Part shown: one piece after another, positions 55,087 to 64,000 of the stretch
Layout of the letters: every line of letters starts with the position of its first letter
Position numbering within the stretch: position 1 is the first letter of the stretch
Origin: Hymenopellis radicata
Lineage: Eukaryota > Basidiomycota > Agaricomycetes > Agaricales > Physalacriaceae
Direction: 5' to 3'
DNA length: 64,000 bases
Assembly (NCBI GenBank): GCA_015501595.1
Contig: JADNRX010000015.1
Location: forward strand, 186,001-250,000
Program-made: the position numbers and the translations under genes
The notes under the pieces: model-generated
The model's database searches: none
What the model was told of the DNA's origin: nothing
The model's input: only the letters and a program-made list of their open reading frames with translations

Positions 55087-56425
55087 ATGGTCTTGGATGC
55101 GTTCCGTGATTCTTTCAATGCGTTCTCGACCGCCGTCCATCCATGGCTCCTTAGCGCTGTGTCTGCGTGGGGCACCACTCTAACGTGCCTTGTCATCTTC
55201 ATTTTTATCGTCCTCCGAATTTTTACCGTCCTTGAAATTTTTACCATCTTCCAAATCCTCGTTTTCCTTCCCCTCACGTTGGTCACGCTCAGCAAGCCGG
55301 CATTCTTGCTACTTTCTCTTCTTCTTACCGTGCATTCACTCATCCATGGCACGATGATCTTGTTCTGGGGTTGGGAGGCCCTATCCGTCCTACAAGTACC
55401 AATGCATTCATTTTTGCTGCTGGTCTGTTTCAATGCGTTTTCGACCGCCGTCCATCCATGGCTCCTTAGCGCTGTGTCTGCGTGGGGAACCATCCTAACG
55501 TACCTTGGCCCGTTGTTCATCGCCATGGAGGGACTATCCAGTCTTCTCGTCGTTCAAAGGCTTGGTGAGCAGGCCAAGGCACTGGTGGAGGAAGGAGAGG
55601 CGTATCAGTTTGGCCTGCTCATTGCTTCGGCGACTGCGTATGTGGTCACTGCAGGATGGATTGTCGTCGTGCGTATTGTCCACCTTTTTCTGAAACCCAC
55701 GTTGTGTTTACGCTTTGTATAGGCATATCCGGACGCAGCTGCTTCTCCTCTTTCTTCGACTCTCCTGGGCGTAGCCATCACGGCCCTGCTTTTCCTGACC
55801 TTCATCGGATTCTTTTTACGACGGACGAACATCATAGAGACGTCGGGTCTCGCGCTTTTCATTGCATACAATGTGTGGCTCTGTGGCTTTGACCCAACGT
55901 CATTTTCCGACCCGTCCTCTTCATAGTATGTGGGCTTTATCGCCTTCCAAAAGTCTAGTCTGAACCATCTCCAGTGCACCGCTTCTTCCCAATATTCTCC
56001 CTCATTTCCAGACCTTATTGAGCTTTGTCATGAATACTTTACCCAAGCCAGTCTTGGTTGCTCTTCTGTATCGTCTAGCGGTACTCCAATTCGCCTCCAA
56101 AATCTTGCCTGGGATCGGCGCAGACAGCTGGGAGTACGAAGACGGCGTCGATGGTGTCTGGGAGGATCGACCAACTAGAACTTTAACTCGCATTCTGTTG
56201 ACATATCGCCAACTTATATTTGTGATGGTGTATTCACATCTTCTTCGTGAGTGTCTTGTTTCTGAGGACATTGAATGATTTACTCAATCGCGTGCAGTGC
56301 TAGACCACTCCTCCCAAGTGTGGTGGCGCTGGTTCAACATATTCTTTACGCTGTTCATGTGGGCTATTGAGCTACTTGTCAGCAACGAGGATGACATTCT
56401 GTCGAAAGATTGGAAAGTGGATTAA
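55087..56425 (+). CDS. ICE2: ICE2-family endoplasmic reticulum membrane protein
   Basis: Polytopic ER protein needed for cortical ER inheritance and lipid homeostasis. The ATG at 55087 sits in a perfect GCCACCATGG context. Family blocks: FLPLTLVTLSKPAFLLLSLL, WGWEALSVLQ, FNAFSTAVHPWLLSAVSAWG and TILTYLGPLFIAMEGLSSLL. Then come GEAYQFGLLIASATAYVVTA, SPLSSTLLGVAITALLFLTF, YAPLLPNILPHFQTLLSFVM, NTLPKPVLVALLYRLAVLQF and ILPGIGADSWEYEDGVDGVW. It ends VWWRWFNIFFTLFMWAIELL then ILSKDWKVD. Three GT-AG introns, no frame breaks. Odd point: the first 35 residues repeat the FNAFSTAVHPWLLSAVSAWG block, from a 78-bp duplicate placed upstream of the normal N-terminal helices, followed by a short 18-bp tandem repeat. 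Confidence 0.9.
55113..55506 (+). repeat. 78-bp duplicated segment inside ICE2
   Basis: Copies at 55113-55190 and 55429-55506 differ at about five positions, and both are in frame. Between them, 18-bp units (CGTCCTCCGAATTTTTAC and CGTCCTTGAAATTTTTAC) are repeated in tandem around 55208-55245. Confidence 0.85.
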
Positions 56426-56474
56426 TCAATACATCGATGCTTGTATTACTGGACATTTAAAAGCGATCTATGTG

Positions 56475-57135
56475 CTATGCGTTCGCTTTCCACTCGGCCT
56501 GTTCATCAGCCATGCCCTCGTAGTATTCTCGTTTCCATATCTGTGCTTTCTTCTTGACGTCTTCCAGTATTTGCTCACAAGCAACGAAGGCCTCCTTTCT
56601 GTGCGGCGATGAAACAGCAATTACTATACACAGACGAAATCAGTCAGGCAGCAGATGGAGACAAGAGGGAGACCTACCAATGGACGGTTCGCCAACGGGA
56701 ACCGTCCCGATGCGGTGTGAAAGGGCACATCTGATAAGTGATGTTGCTGCTGTTTGCGACTCCGCCTGGTGTTCAGAGCGCGTTATACTAGTACACGCGT
56801 CTTCCACGATACTCGCCATGGTTTTGATAGCGAGTTTAGAATATGCCTGGTATTCTAGACGCGTAACAACCTTTCCTAGAAGCCTTGTCAATTATCTTCT
56901 GTCGCATCAACATCGCGTTGACCTTTGAAGGAATTTCTTGTGGTACCTGATTACGAGTCAACAAGGGTATCTTGAAATAATGAGGATATTGTTTACCGAC
57001 GAAGACCGCAATGGCACCTGCACTGCCATCTCCCACATACGAAATGGCTTCTTGGACATCAAGAGGTTGGGACGAAATGATACATCTTCCTCTTTGTGTA
57101 TCCAGACGTGCATCAACAGACGCTTTGGGAGCCAT
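56475..57135 (-). CDS. MOCS2B: Molybdopterin synthase catalytic (large) subunit, MoaE/MOCS2B
   Basis: Transfers sulfur to precursor Z during molybdenum cofactor synthesis. Exons on the minus strand give MAPKASVDARLDTQRGRCI then ISSQPLDVQEAISYVGDGSA, GAIAVFVGTTRNSFKGK, VVTRLEYQAYSKLAIKTMAS, ALSHRIGTVPVGEPSI and VIAVSSPHRKEAFVACEQIL. The last block ends KKKAQIWKREYYEGMADEQA with the catalytic Lys of the KxE/KRE motif. Introns of normal size and GT-AG type join FVG/TTRN, FKG/KVV and PSI/VIAV; the frame is intact. It converges with ICE2 (49 bp between stops) and is divergent from the pseudouridine gene 92 bp away. Confidence 0.93.
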
Positions 57136-57227
57136 CTCTGCCGTCTAAGTTACGAGTCGGGAAGTGTCGAGACCCTTGTTAGCACAAATACGACCAAAGA
57201 GGATTTCTTGATCAACGGAACACGATC

Positions 57228-60218
57228 ATGTTGAAGCTTCCACAGATTGGACGAGCGGGATCCCTCATTTCGAGAATTGCGCATGCCCGTTCGACACCCT
57301 TGGATATCCACCCGGAAGTGCAGACAGCTATACAGGAAAGAAAACCCGTAGTTGCCCTTGAGACAACCCTCGTCTCTCATGGCTTTCCTTATCCGACCAA
57401 CTACGAGCTGGCGACATCCTTGGAGGACATTGTACGCTCGACTGGCTCCATTCCAGCTACGATTGGGATCATCGAGGGGAGGGTGAAGGTCGGTATGAAC
57501 AGGCCCGAGCTCGAAAGGCTAGTCTTCGTTCTCGCCTTTGAAGCGCGTCGCGTGACGACTAGACTCTAGATTGGCAGACAAGGAAACATATCCCGGCGCA
57601 GTCAAGGTTTCGCGTCGCGACATTGGACCAGTGATTAGTGCAAAGATGGATGGAGGTGTGCTTAGACTTTGATTTCACGAACAGTTTGCCTCAATTCGTG
57701 CTAGGAACAACATGTAGTGCGACCCTCATCTTCGCAGCTATGGTAGGAATAAAGGTACGCCCATTGTATAGTACTGTGACAGGCCTTATTCATTGAAGTC
57801 TACTAGGTGTTCGCTACGGGAGGGTATGACAATGTCCCTTATTTCGTGTGTGGTTACTCAGATGCACGACTAGTCTTGGAGGTGTTCATCGAGGAGGGGA
57901 GAGCAGTGAGTCATGTTCACGTTGTCGCCACTGTATTCCGACATAAGCCTTGCAGCCATGGACGTCTCTGCTGACCTTTTTGAGCTGTCACGATGCGAAG
58001 TCGGCCTGGTTTCGGCTGGTGTAAAGTCGATCTTGGATATTGGACGGTTAGTCCGCTTCTCCGTCTGCCGAATTCCTCATTTACAGTACGTGACTAGGAC
58101 ACTGGAATATCTTGCAAGTCATTCATTTTTACCTTCATCTAACATTTCCGCCATAAAGTACCTCGACAGGAAACTCTTGGTGTACCAGTTGTAACTTATG
58201 GGCCAACCCGCCATTTCCCGGCCTTTTTTACGCGTCATAGCGGTTTCCAGGTTGGTCTTCGTTACATACAGATATCTGTTCGACCTTTTCACTTAAGTAC
58301 GATAGGTCCCTTACAACGTGGAGACGCCCACTGCCGCTGCAAGCTTACTCCGTATGCCCCATTTCATACCTATTTTCTCATTCCTAATTTCTACCAGGAA
58401 CACAATGGCAATTCGGTATGAAGAACGGCGCTCTCATTGCCGTGCCTATCCCAGAGGAACATCAGGCCATAGGATCAGCCATTCAACAAGCGGTGGAACA
58501 AGCTATTGAAGAATCTGAAGCCAATGGAATCAGTAAACAGGGGAAAGAGGCGACACCATGGTTATTAGCGCGCGTTGCGGAACTGACCGGTGGTGATTCA
58601 CTGACTGCCAATATCGCTTTGCTAAAGAACACGGCATTAGTCGGTACGTTCTGATTTAAATTCGGCAGCCTACCATTCTAATTGCTCTTTCATTAGGTGG
58701 CCAAATTGCTGTCGAATATCAAAACTTGGCGGATGAGAAAGAAGTAAGAAAATAGGTTGTATTTGTTACATTAAATAGTCAAGTTTTTTTTGGATTTAGA
58801 TCTCTTTTACGCCGGAGCCTCAAAGCCCATATGCAAGATCTGTTAAACGCCGGCCTTTGAACACTTCTGAACCAGCACGACTGGTGATCGTAGGCGCTTC
58901 CGCTGTCGATGTGACAGCCAAGGCCAGCATGTCGTCGGAGTCATCGTTGGCCGCGCATTCAACTGTTCCAGGAAGTGTCGAATTATCGCTTGGTGGTGTT
59001 GCACGTAATGTGGCCGAAGCATCTCATCGTACTTTTGCGAGTTCGTCAGCCACCTTCTCCTTTCACCAATCGGCGATGATTCGTTCGGAAACCTACTGCT
59101 CAAGGAAACGGAGGCCCTTGGTATGCGCACCGATGGCCTCATCAAGACGAACGGTATGCGAACCGCTGTGTGCAATATGTTGTTGAGTAACGACGGGCAC
59201 CTTATCACTGGTGTAGCTGATATGGACATTACGGCACAGTTTTCGGGTGATGCGGTTCGGGTCTTCACTTTGACTGTAACTCCCTCTCGACTTACATATT
59301 TTACAGGTGATAGAGCAGCTCGAGAAACATAACCCTAATTTAGTCGCGTTCGATGGCAATCTATCTCCCTCGACCACTGAGACGCTGATTAACTATTGTA
59401 ACGAGAAGGGCCTCCGAAGTACGTTTCTCGTTCCCCAGACATACATTAAATTTACCCTCCTTGCAGCATTTTTGTACGTTTTGAGGTACAATGTGTTCAA
59501 AGCACGCTGATCAAACTTCAGCGAGCCGACATCTATCACGAAATCAACAGTCATACTACCTGCGATATCTTCTCTCATCACTTTCGCCCGCGGATCTCCC
59601 ATCACTTTCGCATCTCCCAATATGCTCGAACTGCAGCAGATGTATGAAGCTGCACGCGAGGAGCCCTTGGATCTGTTCTCCAAACCTCTGTGGTGGACCC
59701 TAATTGACAACCTTGCGTTGGGTTCGGAATACCGAATGGACCTAGAAAAGCTCGCTAGGCATTCAGTCCTGGCGAGCAATAATTCCAAAGGCGATCTTTC
59801 TTTCCTCGTGGACAAAGGCGTTGTAAGCATGGCCGTCAATCTGCTTCCCTTCATTCAACACATCATCATCAAATGCGGTGAACTGGGAGTTGTGGTTGTC
59901 ATGCACGTACCCGAAATTGCCGACTCTGGCTGGCGGAAGAGTGATCTTGGAGAGCGATACATCGTTGCTGATGGAAATGCGGGGCACGGACTGGTGGTCG
60001 CTCATTTCCCTCCGCATGAAGTTGGCAATGGAATGATACGGAATGTCACAGGCGCTGGGGATACGTTCGTAGGGGCTCTCCTCCATTCGCTTCATAACGA
60101 CACGGCTACGAGCCATCCAAGCTTCACGAGGATGATCAAACTTGCCCAAGAAGCTGCGGTACTGACCTTGCAGAGCGATCGTGCTGTATCGACCGAGTTA
60201 CCTCAAGCCAAAGCTTAA
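57228..60218 (+). CDS. Pseudouridine-5'-phosphate glycosidase fused to pfkB pseudouridine kinase
   Basis: Bifunctional catabolic enzyme: the C-terminal kinase phosphorylates pseudouridine and the N-terminal PsuG domain splits the C-C glycosidic bond. PsuG blocks are VQTAIQERKPVVALETTLVS, GSIPATIGIIEGRVKVGMNR, VKVSRRDIGPVISAKMDGGT, LGGVHRGGESTMDVSADLFE, TLEYLETLGVPVVTYGPTRH and FGMKNGALIAVPIPEEHQAI. PfkB blocks are ARLVIVGASAVDVTAK, VELSLGGVARNVAEASHR, LLLSPIGDDSFGNLLLKETE and IRNVTGAGDTFVGALLHSLH, the catalytic Asp motif. Gene structure is unusual: one GC-AG intron (58114-58169) and a 7-nt exon (59467-59473). One base is missing at CC 59053-59054 between SSAT and LLLSP. Some 14 introns in all. 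Confidence 0.9.
59467..59473 (+). other. 7-nt microexon of the PsuG-PsuK gene
   Basis: CATTTTT, flanked by two 48-nt GT-AG introns (59419-59466 and 59474-59521). Only its inclusion keeps frame and gives EKGLR-TFF-EPTSITKS, the phosphate-binding-like PTS motif of pfkB kinases. Confidence 0.7.
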
Positions 60219-60470
60219 CGTCAGTGTATTCGGTCATGAACTGTTTTTAGTCTTGCATTGAATGACAATATTCGAAGCATCGTATACCAACCTCTCGTCG
60301 ATCCGGGTCCGTTCTCACCAGATGCAAAATATTCGAGATTTGAGCGTATATAAGAAATAATAGAAGTGTCCAAACATGAAACGCTTGAATCTACCAGCGA
60401 TCCTACTCGACTTGTCTGATTCGGAGTCGTCAGTCAAACTGCGGTGGTAAGGATTGATAGGTTAGCATAC

Positions 60471-61048
60471 CTAGTATGGGACGATGTTCCCGTTCTCGGA
60501 TTTGACGGCCTCTTCAGCAGGAATCTGGCGACGCACGACATCTCGTTTGTCATAGGGCACGATGTTTCCGTTGTCAGATTTAACAGCCTGTTCGGCTGGG
60601 ATCTGGCGGAGTACGACATCGCGCTTGTCGTAGGGTACGATGTTGCCGTTGTCTGATTTAACAGCTTGTTCGGCAGGGATCTGACGCTTCTGTGGAATGT
60701 TGTCGTAGGCACAATGTTTCCGTTCTCTGATTTGACTGCTTCTTCGGCGGGAATCTGGCGCTTCTGTGGAATGTTGTCGTAGGGCACAATGTTTCCGTTT
60801 CTCTGATTTAACGGCTTCTTCGGCGGGAATCTGGCGACGTACGACATCTCGTCTGTCATAGGGCACGATGTTTCCGTTGTCGGATTTAACAGCCTGTTCC
60901 GCGGGGATCTGGCGCTTGTAGGAACGATGTTACCGTTTTCCGACTTGACGGCCTCCTCAACAGGAATAGCTCCCCCAATCTGCTGACGCTTGTCGTACGG
61001 AACAATGTTGCCGTTGTCTGACTTAACAGCCTGTTCAGCAGGGATCTG
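60471..61048 (-). repeat. Tandem repeat array encoding the KEP peptides
   Basis: Eight copies of 63-81 bp, starting with CAGATYCC and carrying AAYGGNAACATYGTNCC. Neighbouring copies are highly similar (for instance 60690-60800), so recombination could change copy number. Confidence 0.85.
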
Positions 61049-61267
61049 GCGCCTTCCAACATCAGGGATTTCAGACCTGCTGTACGCAGGAATGACTTCG
61101 AGAGGGGCAGGGGAGCGTGCTTTAAGCACGGGGACCTGATAAGTCAGACATTAGCACAGCGAAGGGGACTTTGAAAAGTTAAAGCTTACGGGCATTACTG
61201 GTGATGCCATGACCTGGCTCGCCAGGAGGACCAAAGGCAGGAGGAGAGCAGTGAGTCGGGAGAACAT
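60471..61267 (-). CDS. Secreted kexin-processed repeat precursor (KEP-type, eight peptide copies)
   Basis: Signal peptide MFSRLTALLLPLVLLASQVM (cleavage near ASA/ASP), one 54-nt intron, a short propeptide (LEVIPAYSRSEIPDVG), then eight copies of a peptide with consensus QIPAEQAVKSDNGNIVPY. Each copy follows a basic site (GRR, DKR, QKR, YKR or VVRR), so a Kex2-type protease would release peptides starting with Gln. Spacers alternate among DKR, DNIPQKR and DKRDVVR. Copies vary only at Q/E and D/E positions, which points to purifying selection on the core. The last copy ends at the stop right after VPY. Three single-base breaks (60921-60922, 60798-60800, 60708-60709) shift frame without changing the repeat pattern. 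This matches fungal KEX2-processed repeat proteins, which can be pheromones, wall peptides or cyclic-peptide precursors; which one is unknown. Confidence 0.85.
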
Positions 61268-61774
61268 GATTAACGAAGGGAAGTGAAGAGCAAGTCGAGT
61301 TGGAAACTATGGAGGCGTCCAGGCCTAAAAGAAGGAAACGAAATAAAGACTGGAGGAACGGAGGTCAGTGAACGGATAATTCGAGGGACGGACACGTACA
61401 GGGAGGAGAGGGAAACTGGTGGGAGGAAGGTAAGTAAGGTGAGAATATAAACGTTCAAAACCCCTTGATGGTCGCGATGACGTTTGATCTTTTTGGCCAA
61501 TCAGCTTGTGCTATCCGTTTGTTTGGGTCAGGTCGGTGGACGCGGTTGGTGTTGATTTGGGTGCTTTCGTCCTTCAAGCTCGAGCTTTATACGTTGGTAC
61601 TCGTTATTGTTTTATTCAACAGAGCTCAATCTATCTGAAACGGCTCACAGAATAGATACTTGAAAGTGTACAGTAGCTCTCCTTGAGACTTGCTGTGTTT
61701 CAGGGTCCTTCCCAAACGAGAGATCATCAGATCGGTAAAATTAATCTAAATACGTCTCTTGCTCATACCTCGAC
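61268..61774. promoter_or_regulatory. Divergent promoter region, KEP precursor / ESF1
   Basis: The gap separates two divergent starts. It has purine-rich stretches on the KEP side and a TATAAAC at 61446-61452; no other gene. Confidence 0.4.
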
Positions 61775-64000
61775 ATGTCCGACTCGCGTTTTTCTCGTCT
61801 ACGCTCTGATCCACGCTTCCGACGACCTAAGAAAGCAAAATCCAAGGTCGTTGTCGACGAGCGCTTCAAATCCGTTTTCGCTCAGGAGAAAAAATCCAAA
61901 AATAAATCCGCTGGTACTTTTTTCAGGAACTGCATTGGCATAGCATTCATCATCATTCGTAGGACGTGTTGACAAGTATGGCCGTCCATTGAGTGCATCG
62001 CATGAACAAGACAATCTCCGTCGGTTCTATCGCATCGAGGACGAAGACGAAATTCCAGACGAGCCAAAACTACCTGACTATGCTCGCGGTCAGGTGCTTC
62101 TAGAGTCTTCAGACGAAGAAGATGCTTCAAAAGCTCAGGACGACAGCGACGAAAGTGACATTGACGGGTTCGTGTCGGTCGGCCTCCGTGGCGAACATAG
62201 CGATGTGGAGATTGACCTGGATGAATCTCAAACTGCCGAATTATCTGCCCAGGCTGCCGCGTACTCACAAGAGCATCCACAAATTGAAGAGGGAGATAGA
62301 ACGCGTCGCATTGCAGTCGTTAACCTCGACTGGGACCATGTTCGTGCTAAGCACCTATACAAAATCTGCTCTTCCCTCGTTTCACCAACAGCGCCATCAT
62401 CCCGTGCTGGTTCTTCGCGTAAAGCCACCACGTCTCAGGTTCGTGGGCAGGTTAAGAGTGTTCGCGTCTATCCTAGTGACTTTGGAAAAGAGAGAATGGC
62501 GAGAGAGGAAAAGGAGGGTCCGCCTGCAGAACTTTTCAAGACAAAATCGGATTCTAAAGAGGTCAATGAGAAGACTATCTACGAAATCGGTGATGAAAAC
62601 CAAAGTGAACGAGGAAGCACTTCGTAAATACCAGCTGGAGAGGCTGAGGTATGTTTCACCACCATTCTCCTCCACACATTCTCAAACACAAATAGGTATT
62701 ATTATGCCGTGATAGAGTGCGACTCGGTTGATACAGCTCTCATATATACGATGAATTGGAGGGGACTGAGTTGGAACGCTCTGCAAATGTGTTCGACTCA
62801 GTTTCATCCTGACGAGATGACTTTTGAGAATCCTTTCCGGTGCGCACCAGAGATCTCCGCTGTCGCTTGTTCTGATTGTTGATCAGCGACGAGGCAACGG
62901 AAGATACGGGTACTCAGACCAAATCGTTGGATTTCGTTACTGATGGTTTGTGCATTTGCTGATTTCGCAGCGTCGTTACTAACACTGATCCCAGCTCTTC
63001 GCCACTCGAAAGTCAAACTCACGTGGACGAGGATGATCCTGAAGAGAAATCAAGTCACTCGGCGCCCTTTTTCTCGAAAGGAAATAGAAGAAGACAACTT
63101 TCAAACATATCTCGCCTCGTCGTCTTCAGACTCGGAGCAGGATGAGGACCGACCGAAGAAAGGCGACCGCAAGGCGCAATCGCGGAACAAGCTACGGGCA
63201 CTGCTCTTGGGCGGAAATGATGCCATGCCCGAAGGCTGGGCTCGCGACGAAGATGGAGATGCTGGCTCGGACGTAGATATGGAGATCACATTTACTCCGG
63301 TCTGTCCGAGTCGAAAGGTGATCGCGACGAGACGACCTTGGAGAAGTATCAGCGGAAGATGAAGGAGAAGAGGAAGCAGAGGGTGGAACAGAAGAAAGGT
63401 GGTGCGACCAAGGGGAAGGATGAAGAATTGGAAGGCGATGACTTCTTCGATGCGGACAGTGAGGAGGATCTGGTCGAGAAGCCTCTGAAGACGAACAAGG
63501 CAGGCAAAGAGAAAGAGCGAATTCCTCAGGATCTGTCGCACCTCGTCGACGAAGAAGATGATGGGAAACACTTTGATCTGAAGGCCATTCTGAAGGCAGA
63601 GAAAAAGTCGAAGCGAAAGGGCAAGAAGAGTAAGGATGCTGCACCAACTGACGAGACGCAACCCGATTTCTCCATCGACGTTGCGGACAGTCGGTTCAGT
63701 GTGCTGCACGAGGATCCTACTTTCGCTATTGACCCAAGTAATCCTCAGTGCGACCGTTTACCTTTCCAAATCCGACGATATCGACTAAATTATTCACAGG
63801 TTCAAGAAAACCAAAAGCATGTCGGCATTGCTGGAAGAGGGTGGCAAGCGAAGACAAAAGAAACGGGGGGAGGATGGCACCGCGACGACCCCGACTTCGT
63901 CAACTGGTTCTGGGCGCAAGCTTGAAAGTCTGGTTGAGAGTGTCAAGAGGAAAAGCATGGTTCAAGGGCAAAAAGGGAATGGTAAACGACAAAGGTTATC
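61775..64000 (+). CDS. ESF1: ESF1-type 18S rRNA processing factor, runs to window end
   Basis: Nucleolar protein of the small-subunit processome. Start MSDSRFSRLRSDPRFRRPKK, then DERFKSVFAQEKKSKNKSAG and RVDKYGRPLSASHEQDNLRR, with FYRIEDEDE and acidic tracts. NLDWDHVRAKHLYKICSSLV is the RRM-like start of the ESF1 core. Next come RGQVKSVRVYPSDFGKERMA, KYQLERLRYYYAVIECDSVD, IYDELEGTELERSANVFD and ALRHSKVKLTW. The C-terminal part has DSRFSVLHEDPTFAIDPSNP then FKKTKSM, the NUC153 signature, and a basic tail cut by the window end. At least six single-base breaks occur (near 62596-62599, 62738, 62796, 62808-62809, 63014-63046 and 63299-63300). ESF1 is normally essential, so these are best read as base-calling errors. 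Confidence 0.9.

Noticed and set aside
54897..55526. 209-residue basic minus-strand ORF with repeated VPHADTALRSHG
   Set aside because: Its repeats mirror the duplicated ICE2 segment on the plus strand; ICE2 homology fixes the coding strand.
60471..61048. CRISPR array or simple satellite
   Set aside because: The repeats are in-frame peptide units after a signal peptide, with kexin sites in the spacers; no constant spacer lengths or Cas genes.

Overview
This window is nuclear DNA of a basidiomycete fungus, most likely an Agaricomycete. Almost every gene is cut by several 45-60 nt GT-AG introns, the genes are densely packed on both strands, and the protein set is fungal: a GT31 galactosyltransferase, Zn2Cys6 and WOPR regulators, an eukaryotic-type D-serine dehydratase, DUG3, a TET/JBP-like dioxygenase and a kexin-processed repeat protein. 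No rRNA, tRNA or CRISPR array was seen. Gene models were spliced by eye from the DNA, using conserved protein motifs to choose introns.

Layout. 0-7.4 kb: the 5' part of RPS11, an MFS transporter, a RidA-type enamine deaminase beside a D-serine dehydratase, and a Rab4 GTPase. 8-18.2 kb: two paralogous Ser/Thr-rich single-pass membrane proteins flanking a broken isochorismatase-family gene and a fungal membrane protein of unknown role, then an SGT1-type CS-SGS co-chaperone and a GST-like protein. 18.4-31.5 kb: GT31 glycosyltransferase, dihydrofolate reductase, mitochondrial bL36, a large polytopic membrane protein of unknown function, a cytochrome P450 and NUS1. 32-40.2 kb: a Zn2Cys6 factor, alpha-SNAP, phosphoacetylglucosamine mutase, DUG3 and a small basic protein.

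40.4-54.5 kb is accessory in character. It holds an unrecognised gene with near-identical introns, a 547-residue unknown ORF, a TET/JBP-like 2OG-Fe(II) oxygenase, a 5'-truncated HSP104, a WOPR protein with a SAP-like tail, a broken Ulp1-like protease and a gene made of internal repeats. TET/JBP-like and Ulp1-like genes are typical companions of fungal KDZ-type transposons, although no transposase was recognised here. 55-64 kb returns to housekeeping genes: ICE2, MOCS2B, a PsuG-PsuK fusion and ESF1. Between the last two lies a secreted precursor with eight kexin-flanked copies of one peptide, the most attractive candidate for an undescribed system in the window.

One warning applies throughout. 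About twenty sites in a dozen genes, including HSP104, SGT1, NUS1 and ESF1, need one base more or fewer to keep a conserved reading frame. Most lie in short homopolymer runs. Because several of these genes are normally essential, I read most of these breaks as base-calling errors rather than pseudogenes.
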